A stretch of 64,000 nt of DNA from Candidatus Cottocaccamicrobium excrementipullorum (lineage in GTDB: Bacteria > Bacillota > Clostridia > Lachnospirales > Lachnospiraceae): the NCBI GenBank assembly GCA_018713255.1, contig DVFL01000035.1:18238-82237 (forward strand), given 5' to 3'. Each line of letters begins with the position of its first letter. The first letter of the stretch is position 1. The translations under genes were made by a program, and so were the position numbers. This document shows positions 8,696 through 18,423 of this stretch, piece by piece. Below the pieces are notes generated by a model that had not been told where the DNA came from, ran no database searches, and was given only the letters and a program-made list of their open reading frames with translations.

Positions 8696-8760
8696 TGTGA
8701 CTGCCGGGCAGTCGGTTCTTATCCTCCATGGGAACAGCTCTGGGAGCTATTCCCATAATT
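8696..8760 (-). promoter_or_regulatory. Leader with two hairpins between clpC and the small conserved gene
   Basis: The gap 8671-8841 holds a palindrome at 8700-8714 (GACTGCC and GGCAGTC around one base) and a longer hairpin at 8729-8754 (GGGAA.AGCT arms). On the minus strand a TATAAT lies just upstream (about 8764-8769), so these would sit in the 5' leader of a transcript for the conserved gene and radA. The matching -35 box is weak. Neither hairpin is followed by a T-run, so they are not ordinary terminators. Confidence 0.45.
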
Positions 8761-8841
8761 GATTATACACGAATTCTCCTGGATTGACCAGTGAAACCTT
8801 TCTATAATCCTTATGAAATCTTTACAAATTTATCAAGACTT

Positions 8842-11334
8842 TTACGAAACGGGATGCAGTTCCTTTTCCTGGAGCGCAGACTCCTGAGGCAGGACGGTAA
8901 AGGTAAGTTCTCCCTTTTCTGCAGAAATCAGAACATGATCTCCTTCTTTAATTCTGCTCTCCAGAATTTCCTCCGCCAGCTTGTCTTCCACCATATTCTG
9001 GATGGTTCTTCTCAGCGGCCTTGCCCCATACTTCTCGTCATAACCCTTATCAATCAAAAGATCTTTCGCCTCATCAGTGATCTGAAGGGTCATGTTCATC
9101 TGCTCTCTGGTCCGCTTCAAAATGGACTGAAGCATAATATCAGCAATCTGGCGCATATGAGTTTTATTCAGCTGATGGAATACAATGATTTCGTCGATCC
9201 GGTTTAAAAATTCCGGCTTAAACATCCTCTTTACTTCTTCCATCACTTTTTCCTTCATAAACCCATAATTGGCTTTCTCATCATTCTCTGTCACAAAGCC
9301 CAGGCGCTTTGGCGATACAATGTTCTCGGCGCCGGCATTGCTGGTCATAATGATAATGGTATTTTTAAAGTCAATCTTGCGTCCCTGGGCATCGGTAATA
9401 TGGCCGTCATCCAGCACCTGAAGAAGAATATTAAATACATCCGGATGAGCCTTCTCAATCTCATCAAAAAGGATGACGGAATAAGGGTTCCGGCGCACCT
9501 TCTCGCTGAGCTGTCCGCCCTCCTCATAACCTACATATCCTGGCGGCGAGCCGATCATTTTGGATACGCTGTGTTTCTCCATATATTCCGACATATCAAC
9601 CCGGATCAAGGCCGCCTCAGTGCCGAACATGGCTTCTGCCAGAGCCTTGGAAAGCTCGGTCTTGCCCACGCCCGTAGGTCCTAAAAACAGGAAAGAACCA
9701 ATGGGACGCCCCGGATCCTTTAATCCTACCCGTCCTCTCCGAATAGCCTTGGCCACGGCGGAAACAGCCTCCTCCTGGCCAACCACCCGTTCATGGAGGA
9801 TGGATTCCAGCTTCATCAAGCGCTCCGACTCTTCTTCTTCCAGCTTGCGCACAGGAATCTTTGTCCAGCCGGAAACCACGTCTGCAATCTCATTTGCATC
9901 TACAACCAGTTTTCTGGTGGCCTTTTCCTGCTCCCAACGGCTGCGGATCTGCTGGATTTCCTCTTTCTTTTCCTCCTGAGTCTTTTTGATCTGGCCAGCC
10001 TTTTCATAAGCCTCAGCCTTTACCGCGTCTTCCTTCTCCTTCTCAAGCTTCTGAATCTCTCCTTCCAGAACCTTAATCTCCTCCGGCTCCACAAAATTTG
10101 CCAGCCGAACCTTAGACGAGGCCTCGTCAATTAAGTCGATGGCCTTGTCCGGAAGGAAACGGTCGTTAATATATCTGGCAGACAGCTTCACCGCCGCCTC
10201 CAGCGCCTGATCGGTAATGGTCACCTTGTGATGATCCTCATACCGGCCGCGAAGTCCTTTTAAGATTGCAATGGCTTCTTCCTGGCTTGGCTCCTCCACC
10301 GTTACCGGCTGGAATCTGCGCTCTAACGCCGCGTCCTTCTCAATATATTTCCGGTACTCTTCAATGGTGGTAGCGCCGATCAGCTGGATCTCTCCTCTGG
10401 CCAGGGAAGGCTTTAAAATATTAGATGCGTCAATCGCTCCTTCTGCGCCTCCTGCCCCGATAATCGTATGAATCTCATCGATGAAAAGAAGGACCTGACC
10501 GTCTTCCATCACTTCACTCAGCACCTTCTTAATTCTCTCTTCAAATTCGCCTCTGTACTTGGACCCCGCCACCATGCCAGAAAGATCAAGAGTTACCACA
10601 CGCTTCTGCGCAATGATTTCCGGCACTTCTCCTGCAACGATCATCTGGGCAAGGCCTTCTACCACAGCAGTCTTTCCTACTCCCGGCTCCCCGATCAGGC
10701 AGGGATTATTCTTGGTTCTCCGGCTGAGAATCTGAATCACTCTCTGGATTTCTTTCTCCCGGCCGATCACTGGATCAAGTTTTCCCTCTCTGGCCAACAT
10801 GGTCAGGTCCCGGCTGTAACTGTCCAAGGTTGGAGTGCTGGTCTTTCCCTGGGAGGTCTTTCCGTTTTGGAACTCCTCCCGCGCTGCCGCCGGAGCATCT
10901 TCGCCCATGGCGGACAGCAGATCAATGTAAAGCTTCTGCACACTAACCCCAAGAGTATTTAAAAGCCTTGAAGCCACGCAGTCTCCTTCCTTAATCATGG
11001 CGATCAGCAAATGTTCTGTGCCGATTAACGGCGCATGGAAGCGAACCGCCTCTTTATAACTATTTTCCAAAACTCTTCTGGCGCTTGGAGTATAGCCGTT
11101 CTGCTCAGCCATGCCCACGGAATGATTAGGAGAAATCAGCTGGCTTACCAGTTCCAGTACCTTTTCCTCCCTGACGCCGTTCTCCGTCAGCACCTTAGCC
11201 GCCGCTCCCGTGCCTTCATGAAGAAGGCCGATCAGCAGATGCTCTGTTCCCACATAGTTATGGCCCAGAGATTCCGCCACATTCACCGCAAGGGTAATGG
11301 CTTCTCTGGCCTTTGCTGTAAATCTATCAATCAT
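8842..11334 (-). CDS. clpC: ATP-dependent Clp protease ATP-binding subunit ClpC
   Basis: The 830-residue AAA+ unfoldase feeds proteins to ClpP and, with McsB, degrades arginine-phosphorylated proteins. Residues 1-145 are the double Clp N domain ([28 protein letters not shown]). The first AAA module has Walker A GEPGVGKT; the middle region near residue 420 carries the UVR-like motif of ClpC ([17 protein letters not shown]). The second module has [14 protein letters not shown] and the sensor region GARPLRR. The length fits ClpC. It follows mcsB with a 15-bp gap in the same operon. The 170-bp stretch after it holds hairpins but no clear terminator. Confidence 0.96.
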   Translation of the reverse strand: MIDRFTAKAREAITLAVNVAESLGHNYVGTEHLLIGLLHEGTGAAAKVLTENGVREEKVLELVSQLISPNHSVGMAEQNGYTPSARRVLENSYKEAVRFHAPLIGTEHLLIAMIKEGDCVASRLLNTLGVSVQKLYIDLLSAMGEDAPAAAREEFQNGKTSQGKTSTPTLDSYSRDLTMLAREGKLDPVIGREKEIQRVIQILSRRTKNNPCLIGEPGVGKTAVVEGLAQMIVAGEVPEIIAQKRVVTLDLSGMVAGSKYRGEFEERIKKVLSEVMEDGQVLLFIDEIHTIIGAGGAEGAIDASNILKPSLARGEIQLIGATTIEEYRKYIEKDAALERRFQPVTVEEPSQEEAIAILKGLRGRYEDHHKVTITDQALEAAVKLSARYINDRFLPDKAIDLIDEASSKVRLANFVEPEEIKVLEGEIQKLEKEKEDAVKAEAYEKAGQIKKTQEEKKEEIQQIRSRWEQEKATRKLVVDANEIADVVSGWTKIPVRKLEEEESERLMKLESILHERVVGQEEAVSAVAKAIRRGRVGLKDPGRPIGSFLFLGPTGVGKTELSKALAEAMFGTEAALIRVDMSEYMEKHSVSKMIGSPPGYVGYEEGGQLSEKVRRNPYSVILFDEIEKAHPDVFNILLQVLDDGHITDAQGRKIDFKNTIIIMTSNAGAENIVSPKRLGFVTENDEKANYGFMKEKVMEEVKRMFKPEFLNRIDEIIVFHQLNKTHMRQIADIMLQSILKRTREQMNMTLQITDEAKDLLIDKGYDEKYGARPLRRTIQNMVEDKLAEEILESRIKEGDHVLISAEKGELTFTVLPQESALQEKELHPVS

Positions 11335-11349
11335 AAATTGTCCTCCTTT

Positions 11350-12384
11350 TTATTTTAACTCCGGCAGCTCTCTTCTTAAGTAAGCTGCTCTGGCCACATC
11401 CAGCTCCTCCCGGTTAAGAGGCCGGTGAGAAAGCTTCTGCAGATTAGCGGTCTGAACGCCTAACATCATTCGGTATACTGAAACCGGTTCCTGGAAGGCA
11501 ATCAGCCCGTCGTCCACCGCCGCCATCAGCTGGGATAAGAACACCATGGCTTCCTTGGCGGAAAGTCTTCTGGCATATTTCAGAACGCCGTAGGATTTAT
11601 AAGCTTCATCCTCCCGCTCCAGGGAGTGATTCTTCATGGTCATCTCCCTCACCTGGCATTCCTGGCGATTTAACTGGTTGGCAATCCTGGCCACCAGATC
11701 AATAATCTCCTGTTCTGATAACCCAAGAGTTTTCTGATTGGCCACCTCGTAAAGGCTGCCGTAATTTTCATTTCCCTCGCCGTAAATTCCCCGCAAGGTT
11801 ACGCCGAATCGGCTCATATCCCCGATGAGATTTTGAAACTTCTTTCCCGTGGACAAAGTCGGCAGGTGCAGGGTCACCGACGCCCGCATTCCCGTTCCCA
11901 CATTAGTTGGGAAAGAGGTAAGATAGCCGTATTTTTCGTCAAAGGCATAAGAAAATCTGGCATTGACGTAATCATCCAGCTGATCCGCCTTTTTCCACAG
12001 CTGATTAAGCTTAAGTCCGGCGGAAAGCAGCTGGATGCGAATATGATCATCTCCATTTAACACCAGGCTGACGCTTTCATCTCTGGATACAATCAGACCA
12101 ACCGTCTCTTTTTTCTCCAAAATGCTGGAATTTAAAATGCGCCGCTCCTTCAACGCCCGGCGGCTCAATTCGTCCAGCTCCTCCAGGTAGGCGTACTCAT
12201 AATCTGTGCCGTCAAGCTCATGCAGATCCTTCAGGCCATATTCCAGCCGCTTTACCAGCTCCTCGCTTTCTCCCGGGGAGAGGGTTTTGGGGAAATGATA
12301 CTGATCCCAGTTTCTGACCAGCCGAATGCGGCTGCTGACAATATTGGGTTCCTTTCCTTCTGTCTCCTCAAACCATTTAAGCAT
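11350..12384 (-). CDS. mcsB: Protein-arginine kinase McsB
   Basis: A 344-residue phosphagen-kinase-like enzyme that phosphorylates arginines on proteins as a degradation tag for ClpCP. The N-terminal SSRIRLVRN and the nucleotide-binding LIVSRDESVSLVLNGDDHIR are characteristic, and FPTNVGTGMRASVTLHLP corresponds to the catalytic loop region. The start ATG overlaps the end of mcsA by 8 bp, showing tight coupling. In Bacillus McsB also inactivates CtsR; here the regulator in the same position is of another family, so that link is uncertain. Confidence 0.95.
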   Translation of the reverse strand: MLKWFEETEGKEPNIVSSRIRLVRNWDQYHFPKTLSPGESEELVKRLEYGLKDLHELDGTDYEYAYLEELDELSRRALKERRILNSSILEKKETVGLIVSRDESVSLVLNGDDHIRIQLLSAGLKLNQLWKKADQLDDYVNARFSYAFDEKYGYLTSFPTNVGTGMRASVTLHLPTLSTGKKFQNLIGDMSRFGVTLRGIYGEGNENYGSLYEVANQKTLGLSEQEIIDLVARIANQLNRQECQVREMTMKNHSLEREDEAYKSYGVLKYARRLSAKEAMVFLSQLMAAVDDGLIAFQEPVSVYRMMLGVQTANLQKLSHRPLNREELDVARAAYLRRELPELK

Positions 12385-12952
12385 TCTGATCCCCCTCTCC
12401 TGTCAGTACTCTGATTTGATCTCTGTACCGGGCGGCATCCTCGTACTCTTCCTTTCGGATCGCCTCCTGAAGTCTGGCCTTTAATACCTCCAGCTGCTCC
12501 TTGGGAGTCAGCTCAGGTTCTCTGACTTCTCCTCCATTCTGTCCCTCCACCGTCTGACTGGCGGCCTGGATCTTCTGATATTTCGGTTTCTTTCCTGTAT
12601 GATTAACGCTTCCCTGAAGCTTTTTAATCTTATCTCGGATCAGAAGGTCAAAAACGCTGTAGCAGTCCTGGCAGCCAAAACAGCTGTTTTCCACAAATTC
12701 CTGGTAACTGGTGCCGCAGGTGGGACACACAATCTGCTGCAGCTTTTCTTCCTTCTGGCTGTTTTCTTCCACCCCAAGAAGACTGGAAAGAATTTTCCCC
12801 AGAGGAAAATCTCCGTCAAAGATAGCCGAATAATGGCCGAAATCCATCTCCTTGGCGCACTGGGTACAAAGATTGTGTTCCTTCTTCACTCCGTTAATGA
12901 CTTCTGTATATTTAATGTTTGCTTCTCTGATTTTGCACTTCTCGCATAACAT
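12377..12952 (-). CDS. mcsA: McsA, zinc-binding activator of McsB
   Basis: A 191-residue protein with two zinc-finger pairs: CEKC near residue 3 with CTQC near 33, and CPTC near 80 with CFGCQDC near 96. The C-terminus carries a UVR motif (LEVLKARLQEAIRKEEYEDA). These match McsA, which activates the McsB kinase and pairs with ClpC. The ATG at 12952 is preceded by GAGGAGG; an upstream in-frame start would lie inside that ribosome site. It begins 11 bp after the GntR-type gene. Confidence 0.93.
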   Translation of the reverse strand: MLCEKCKIREANIKYTEVINGVKKEHNLCTQCAKEMDFGHYSAIFDGDFPLGKILSSLLGVEENSQKEEKLQQIVCPTCGTSYQEFVENSCFGCQDCYSVFDLLIRDKIKKLQGSVNHTGKKPKYQKIQAASQTVEGQNGGEVREPELTPKEQLEVLKARLQEAIRKEEYEDAARYRDQIRVLTGEGDQNA

Positions 12953-12963
12953 GAAAATCCTCC

Positions 12964-13356
12964 TCACTTCCGCTGTTTTTCGGAGCTGTTTAAAAACAAG
13001 TCATAAATCTCATCTACCAGCTGATGAACCTCATCTCTAGTAACGTTCCTGCAGATGCCTCTGGCTAAAACGGCATTTAAATCCTGCCGCATTTCCTCCA
13101 GCGCCCGCATCTTATCCACATCCAGAGAAATCACCGCGCCTCTGCGCCGGTCAAGCTTTACGAAGCCTTCCTGACGAAGAAGGGCGTAGGCCTTGTTGAC
13201 GGTGTGCATGTTAATGCCGACCTGGTCCGCAAGCGTACGCACAGACGGCAGAGGATCACCCTCGCTGAACGCTTCCGTGGCAATTCCCAGAATAATCTGG
13301 TTGCAAAGCTGCAGGTAAAAGGCTTCATCACTGTTAAAATCAATTTTTAATATCAT
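12964..13356 (-). CDS. GntR family (YtrA-type) regulator in the position of CtsR
   Basis: A 130-residue protein: an N-terminal winged helix (FYLQLCNQIILGIATEAFSEGD, LPSVRTLADQVGINMHTVNKAY) and a short helical C-terminus with no large effector domain, the layout of the YtrA subfamily. It heads the mcsA-mcsB-clpC operon where Bacillus has ctsR. The start MILKIDF has GGTGAA just upstream; longer in-frame starts exist but lie nearer the promoter. A perfect inverted repeat over the -10 box suggests it represses its own operon. The signal it senses is not visible. Confidence 0.87.
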   Translation of the reverse strand: MILKIDFNSDEAFYLQLCNQIILGIATEAFSEGDPLPSVRTLADQVGINMHTVNKAYALLRQEGFVKLDRRRGAVISLDVDKMRALEEMRQDLNAVLARGICRNVTRDEVHQLVDEIYDLFLNSSEKQRK

Positions 13357-13383
13357 ATGTTCACCATCTTTCATTTGCTCGTC

Positions 13384-13422
13384 TGTTATACACATTGTAT
13401 AACAAATAGCATCATATGTCAA
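13384..13422 (-). promoter_or_regulatory. Promoter and palindromic operator of the gntR-mcsA-mcsB-clpC operon
   Basis: Minus strand: TTGACA (13422-13417), 17-bp spacer, TACAAT (13399-13394). A perfect inverted repeat at 13384-13404 has 9-bp arms TGTTATACA and TGTATAACA around a 3-bp centre, covering the -10 box. Binding there would block RNA polymerase. The -35 box overlaps the stop codon of the upstream OLD nuclease gene. No CtsR-type heptamer repeat was seen. Confidence 0.85.
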
Positions 13423-15278
13423 GACAGAGAATTCCTCCTGCTGTCAAAAAAAGGAAATTTATCCACTGCATCCAGAATATCCTGAAAATCCTCCCTTGGC
13501 GCCAGGTCAATGTAGCGGCCCAGAAGTTCTTCTTCATTTTTCTTGTAGGGTCCGTAAAAAATATCATAAAGGTTATGCCCTCTTACATGTATTTTAATCT
13601 CCTCCATATGGGCTTTTACGTCCTCGGGAGATGTTAAATCCCGCCCCAGAACCTGAATCAGCCGCTTTCCGCTGGCAATGCGGTGAAGATACTCCTTCCA
13701 TTTTGCAAAGAGAATTTCATAAAACTCTTCTTCACTGTTCACCACCCCAAGCGCTGTCATAATCCTGGGATTAAAAAAATAGTTTTCAAAAGAATAATAC
13801 TTTAAAATCAGTACATTTTTTCTGGTTACTCTGGGAAGACGGTCCACATCCTCCAGATTCCGTTCTTCATAATATCGGCAAAGCTGCCCTGCCAGCTCTT
13901 CTCTATCCTTGCCGTCTCCATCTCTGATCATCAAGAACTGATCCCGCAGATATACCTGATTCATATATTTTAAGTTGGCGTAGGTTTTAATGTTGGTGCA
14001 GCTGTTGGTGGTAATAATGGCGATCCGCTTAAGCTGCCCTTCCTGGTCGTAAATTTCCGAGTAATACTTTTCCAGCAAAAGAGGAAGGCGGCTTTTGTCC
14101 TGCTTTCCCTCTACAATAAACACAAAATCCACGTTCAGAAAATCGTTTGCCCCATATCCAAGGCTGTCTAAGATCACATCAATATCTGCATTGGGATGAA
14201 TCACAGAATAATATTCCTCATCCAAAACTACCTGCCGAATTTGTCTGGTCGTAAAGTTGGACAACAGCGCCGCCGAATGAGTGGTAAAGATCACCTGATT
14301 CTTTTTGGACAGCTGGTAAAGGATCTGTCCTGAAATTTTCTGCAGCTGAGGATGGAGAAAAAGCTCTGGATCTTCCACAATGATAATGCTGGGAATTCTG
14401 GCGTCGTCATCTGTATACGTTTCCAGCATAGACAGCATATAAAGGCTCTTCATGCCGTTGCTTAAATACTCCACCGGGCAGACTCTTCCCTGCTCCTCCC
14501 GGCAGGTTTCCGCCTTTACCTTAAACATTTCCTGGCTGCTTAAGGCAATAGAAAGAATGATCCGCTCGTACCCTCCGTTTTTCCGATAATTCTGGTTCAG
14601 CTTTTTTTCGAAATCCTTGATATTCAGCTGATACATTTTATATTCCAAAAGCCTGGCCGCCTCGAAAATATCTAAATCCTGAGGACTTTTCTGGTTGATC
14701 AGCCCAATGCACTGAAAGCACTGGGTACAGGATTTGGCCGGATCGAACATGCAGCGGCCTGATTGAAGCTGCTCAAGACGTTCATCCTCCCGAAACATCA
14801 TTAAATCCTCCTGGAACTGGCTTAAGCTTCGGTTGGCATCAATGTAATAAAGCCTGGGAAGAATCTCCGGAATGTGGCGGTTATCCTTCTTGCGTCCATC
14901 ACTGTAACGCCGCTCCCCTTTCCAGTTTATGATGCAGGTAAAGGTTAAAACACCATTTTGATAGGAAGGAAGTTTTGCGCAAAAATCTTTCTCCCAGACT
15001 GGATAACGTTTGTACAAGCTCACCTTCCCCCGCTGATGGAGCTGGTGCAGATCCTCTTCCGAGAGAGACAAGGTTACAGTAATTTCAATCTTCTGCTTTT
15101 TCTCATTAAAATCCCCCTCCGTCACCTGATACCCTCCGAAAGCGGCCCGGACCGCATCTACTACTGAAGTTTTTCCTGTGTTGTTTTTTCCCACCAAAAT
15201 CAGGGCATTTTCCATGTCCCTGATCTCCATCTGGCGTATGGATTTAAAATTTTTAATCTGAAGCCCTGTAATCCGCAT
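13419..15278 (-). CDS. Stand-alone OLD-family ATPase/TOPRIM endonuclease
   Basis: A 619-residue protein with an N-terminal ABC/SMC-like ATPase (MRITGLQIKNFKSIRQMEI, Walker A GKNNTGKT at 30-37; Walker B IIIVEDPELFLHPQLQ) and a C-terminal TOPRIM domain (VDFVFIVEGKQDKSRLP, later IRDGDGKD). This is the architecture of OLD (overcoming lysogenization defect) nucleases. A cysteine cluster, CMFDPAKSCTQCFQC, sits between the ATPase halves and could bind metal. No UvrD partner (Gabija), AriA/AriB-like partner or reverse transcriptase is adjacent, so it fits the single-gene class. The start at 15278 follows AAGGAG. It may act in phage defence or DNA repair; neither is shown by context. Confidence 0.82.
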   Translation of the reverse strand: MRITGLQIKNFKSIRQMEIRDMENALILVGKNNTGKTSVVDAVRAAFGGYQVTEGDFNEKKQKIEITVTLSLSEEDLHQLHQRGKVSLYKRYPVWEKDFCAKLPSYQNGVLTFTCIINWKGERRYSDGRKKDNRHIPEILPRLYYIDANRSLSQFQEDLMMFREDERLEQLQSGRCMFDPAKSCTQCFQCIGLINQKSPQDLDIFEAARLLEYKMYQLNIKDFEKKLNQNYRKNGGYERIILSIALSSQEMFKVKAETCREEQGRVCPVEYLSNGMKSLYMLSMLETYTDDDARIPSIIIVEDPELFLHPQLQKISGQILYQLSKKNQVIFTTHSAALLSNFTTRQIRQVVLDEEYYSVIHPNADIDVILDSLGYGANDFLNVDFVFIVEGKQDKSRLPLLLEKYYSEIYDQEGQLKRIAIITTNSCTNIKTYANLKYMNQVYLRDQFLMIRDGDGKDREELAGQLCRYYEERNLEDVDRLPRVTRKNVLILKYYSFENYFFNPRIMTALGVVNSEEEFYEILFAKWKEYLHRIASGKRLIQVLGRDLTSPEDVKAHMEEIKIHVRGHNLYDIFYGPYKKNEEELLGRYIDLAPREDFQDILDAVDKFPFFDSRRNSLS

Positions 15279-15522
15279 CCTTTTCTCCTTCTTCCCTTTT
15301 TCCGGCAGCATCCTCCGGCGGCAGAATTTTTCTCCTTAAGTATAACACAGGTTAGTATTTTCCGCGAGCTAAAGGACAACGTGCAAGTCCAATATGAGCT
15401 TTCCGGCTTTTTCCCCGAAAATTCAAAAAAACATGCCTTTTCCAGAAAAACGGCGCATATATCATTGGAAGGACGTCGGCGCGGCCTGCCGACACAGAAA
15501 GATCTTAATTCAGGAGGATATT

Positions 15523-17373
15523 ATGTGCGGGATTGCCGGATTTTACCAACCAGACCGAAAAGAAGAACACAACAGAGAAGAATTTTGTGCTCTCTTAAAC
15601 CGGATGAAGCAGGCCCTCTGGCGCAGAGGACCTGATGATTCTGGAATATGGCTTAAACAGTGGGCAGGGCTTGCCCACACCAGACTGGCGATTATTGATC
15701 CTTCCGGCGGGAAGCAGCCAATGATCAGAAGGGAAGGGGGATACGAAACCGCCATTGCCTACAACGGAGAACTGTACAATACCAGCGAACTTCGTCAGGA
15801 GCTTCTCGCTTCCGGGCGTACTCTGGAAACCTCCAGTGATACAGAAGTAATTTTAAACGCCTACCTGGAGTATGGGCTGGAATTTCTTTCGAGACTCAAC
15901 GGGATTTTCGCCCTTGCCATTGTTGATTTCCGAACCAAACGGCTCCTCCTTGCCAGAGACCGGGCCGGCGTAAAACCGCTTTTTTATGCCAAAACAAAAT
16001 CCTCCCTGTTCTTTTCCTCGGAAATCAAGGGCCTTTTCGCCTGTCCTGAAATAAAGCCGCGCCTCAGCCTTCGAGGTCTCCAGGAAATTTTCGCTCTGGG
16101 TCCTGCGCGGATTCCCGGCTCCGGCATTTTTCAGGGCGTCTCTGAAGTGCTGCCTGGCCATTATCTCCTCTGCCAGGAGGATTCCATCTGCCAAAAACCT
16201 TACTGGAAGCTGGAAAGCCGTCCCCACGAAGACAGCTTTGAGGACACCGTGGAGTACACTGGTTTTCTTCTGCAGGACGCCATCCGGCGCCAGATGGTGT
16301 CCGATGTTCCCATCTGCACCTTCCTTTCTGGAGGAATCGACAGCAGCCTGGTTTCCGCCGTCTGTGCCCAAGAACTCAAAAAACAGGGAAAAAGGCTGAT
16401 GACGTTCTCTTTCGACTTTACAGGAAATGATCAGTTCTTCCAGGCAAATGCCTTCCAGCCCTCTCAGGACCGCCCCTATGTGGAGATGATGGTAAAGAAT
16501 CTCGATTCTTCCCATCAGTATCTGGAGTGCAGCACCCTGGACCAGGCCAGAGGGCTTTTCGATTCCGTGCTTGCCCACGACCTTCCTTCCATGGCAGATG
16601 TGGATTCCTCCATGCTCCACTTCTGCTCTTTGGTTAAAGCCTCCTGCAAGGTAGCCCTCACCGGCGAATGCGCTGATGAAATCTTCGGCGGATACCCCTG
16701 GTTTTACAGCGAAGAAGCCTTTCGCCGTCATGCATTTCCCTGGTCCATGGAGATGGCCCCCCGTCAGGTTCTTTTGAAAGATGAAGTGATCAGCGATCTG
16801 AGGATGGAGGAATTTTCCTGTGAAATCTATGAAGAATCCAGAAGCAAAACCCCTTATCTGGACGGAGAGTCCCCTGACAAACGGCGGCAGCGAGAAATCT
16901 CCTGGCTGAATTTAACATGGTTTATGCAAACTCTTCTGAATCGAATGGATCGAACCAGCATGTACTCCGGCCTGGAAGCACGGGTCCCCTTTGCCGATCA
17001 CCGAATTATCGAATACCTATGGAATGTGCCCTGGTCCATGAAAACGGCAGGAGGCATGGCAAAGGGACTTTTGCGCCAGGCTGCCGGCGATCTTCTTCCC
17101 AAGGAAATTCTGTACCGGAAAAAATCACCTTATCCCAAATCCTACGACACCGGCTATGAGGCGCTGTTAGGAAAGTGGGTTCTGGAAATGGCCCAGGATC
17201 CGTCTTCTCCCATCATGACCTTTTTCGCAAAAGAAAAGCTTCTGGAGTTTTTGTCCGCCCCTTCAGACTACGGAAAGCCCTGGTACGGCCAGCTTATGGC
17301 CGGTCCTCAAATGCTGGCCTACATTCTCCAGATTGACTTCTGGCTGAAGCATTATCATATTCAAATTCTTTGA
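15523..17373 (+). CDS. asnB: Asparagine synthase (glutamine-hydrolysing)
   Basis: A 616-residue two-domain enzyme making asparagine from aspartate, ATP and glutamine. It begins MCGIAGFYQ, so Cys2 becomes the N-terminal nucleophile of the glutaminase domain (about 2-210, with RGPDDSGIW and YNGELYN). The synthetase domain has the PP-loop FLSGGIDSSLVSA near residue 265 and GECADEIFGGY. ATG at 15523 is fixed by the need for Cys2 and by AGGAGG five bases upstream. It is a single-gene unit ending at a strong hairpin. Confidence 0.95.
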   Translation: MCGIAGFYQPDRKEEHNREEFCALLNRMKQALWRRGPDDSGIWLKQWAGLAHTRLAIIDPSGGKQPMIRREGGYETAIAYNGELYNTSELRQELLASGRTLETSSDTEVILNAYLEYGLEFLSRLNGIFALAIVDFRTKRLLLARDRAGVKPLFYAKTKSSLFFSSEIKGLFACPEIKPRLSLRGLQEIFALGPARIPGSGIFQGVSEVLPGHYLLCQEDSICQKPYWKLESRPHEDSFEDTVEYTGFLLQDAIRRQMVSDVPICTFLSGGIDSSLVSAVCAQELKKQGKRLMTFSFDFTGNDQFFQANAFQPSQDRPYVEMMVKNLDSSHQYLECSTLDQARGLFDSVLAHDLPSMADVDSSMLHFCSLVKASCKVALTGECADEIFGGYPWFYSEEAFRRHAFPWSMEMAPRQVLLKDEVISDLRMEEFSCEIYEESRSKTPYLDGESPDKRRQREISWLNLTWFMQTLLNRMDRTSMYSGLEARVPFADHRIIEYLWNVPWSMKTAGGMAKGLLRQAAGDLLPKEILYRKKSPYPKSYDTGYEALLGKWVLEMAQDPSSPIMTFFAKEKLLEFLSAPSDYGKPWYGQLMAGPQMLAYILQIDFWLKHYHIQIL

Positions 17374-17404
17374 TCTGGAAGCCGTCCTGAAAAATTACCT
17401 GTTA

Positions 17405-17445
17405 AAAATGCTGCCCTCCTGTTAAACACAGGTCGGCAGCATTTT
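17405..17445. terminator. Bidirectional terminator between asnB and the AraC gene
   Basis: An 11-bp stem AAAATGCTGCC / GGCAGCATTTT with a small inner CCTG/CAGG hairpin. Its A-run and T-run ends allow use by both convergent genes. Confidence 0.82.
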
Positions 17446-17446
17446 C

Positions 17447-18343
17447 TCAGCCCCGGAACTGCCCCGGCGAAGTCCCGTAACGTTTTTTAAATAATCTTGC
17501 GAAGTAACTGATATTTCCAAATCCACAGGATTCACAGATCTGGGCCAGCCCTTGATCCGTATTGGCCAGCAGGTACGCCGCCACGGAAAGGCGGTACTGA
17601 TTTAGATATTCCACAGGAGACTGGTTAATCACCATTCGAAAGCAGCGAAAGCACTCTCTTCGGCTGACGCCGCCGGCACCGGCAATTTGATCTACGGTAA
17701 TCGGCTCCTGATAATGCTGGTGAATAAAATTTAACATTCCCTGAATTCGCTCTGTCTGTTCCATCTCTGCAATGCCGAAAGAAGAAAGTCCCGTCCGGCA
17801 GCCCAGACGCCGAAAAAGATCTCTCCAGATTCCGCAGATCAATTCAAGACTGTGGAGTTCATAATCTCCCTTTCCAGGAGTTAAGGCCTTAAATTCCCGA
17901 AAAAGTTTCAGCATGGATTCGTCCTTTTTATTTCCCGCTGACAAGAAAAAGCCAAATACAGGAGAATGAAGAACAGGAAGAACCATCTTCTGATATATGC
18001 TTCCAAAATTTAAGGCAGCAAAAAAACTGCTGGGAATTCCAAATGTGAAAATCTCCGTCCCAGGAACCATTTGACGGCATCCATGAAGGACCCTGGAATT
18101 AATAAAAAATCCATCTCCCGGTCTGATCACCTGACTGACTTTAGAAACAGGATCACGAAACAGACAATACTCAAGCTCGCCGGTAAGCATCAGCCCAAAC
18201 TGAAATTCCGAATGCCAGTGATGAGCCATCTCCCCATTTCTGTAATTATCCAGGGAATTTTTGAGACGAACAATGGGGATTCCTTCGGAATACTGAAAAA
18301 ATTCCTGCCCTTTTTCATTCATTATTATGGTTTTTCGGCACAT
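17447..18343 (-). CDS. AraC family transcriptional regulator
   Basis: A 298-residue regulator. The N-terminal cupin-like part (HHWHSEFQFGLMLTGELEY, RPGDGFFINSRVLHG) should bind a small ligand, perhaps a sugar. The C-terminal 100 residues form the paired helix-turn-helix (TVDQIAGAGGVSRRECFRCF, LAQICESCGFGNISYFARLFKKRYG). The start MCRKTIIM is chosen because GGAG lies 8 bases upstream; an ATG 20 codons earlier has a poorer site and would place the coding region over the repeat pair described next. It is divergent from htrA. Its target is unknown; autoregulation is likely. Confidence 0.88.
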   Translation of the reverse strand: MCRKTIIMNEKGQEFFQYSEGIPIVRLKNSLDNYRNGEMAHHWHSEFQFGLMLTGELEYCLFRDPVSKVSQVIRPGDGFFINSRVLHGCRQMVPGTEIFTFGIPSSFFAALNFGSIYQKMVLPVLHSPVFGFFLSAGNKKDESMLKLFREFKALTPGKGDYELHSLELICGIWRDLFRRLGCRTGLSSFGIAEMEQTERIQGMLNFIHQHYQEPITVDQIAGAGGVSRRECFRCFRMVINQSPVEYLNQYRLSVAAYLLANTDQGLAQICESCGFGNISYFARLFKKRYGTSPGQFRG

Positions 18344-18360
18344 AAAATTTACTCCATTTC

Positions 18361-18391
18361 TGGCACAATCTGAACAATTTTTGGCACAATC
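18361..18391. repeat. Direct repeat pair, candidate AraC-protein operator
   Basis: TGGCACAATC occurs at 18361-18370 and again at 18382-18391, exactly 21 bp apart (two helical turns). Direct half-sites at this spacing are typical for AraC-type proteins. They lie between the AraC gene's promoter and its start codon. Confidence 0.6.
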
Positions 18392-18423
18392 GTTTCTTTT
18401 CATTTCCCCCCATAGATTTTATT

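Noticed and set aside
13419..15278. Gabija or PARIS defence system
   Set aside because: The OLD protein has no UvrD-type helicase or AriB-like neighbour; the helicase at 2-4.5 kb is XPD-type and 9 kb away.
15853..16731. Minus-strand open frame of 292 codons within asnB
   Set aside because: It is fully opposite asnB, has no family signature or ribosome site, and asnB is a clear full-length gene.
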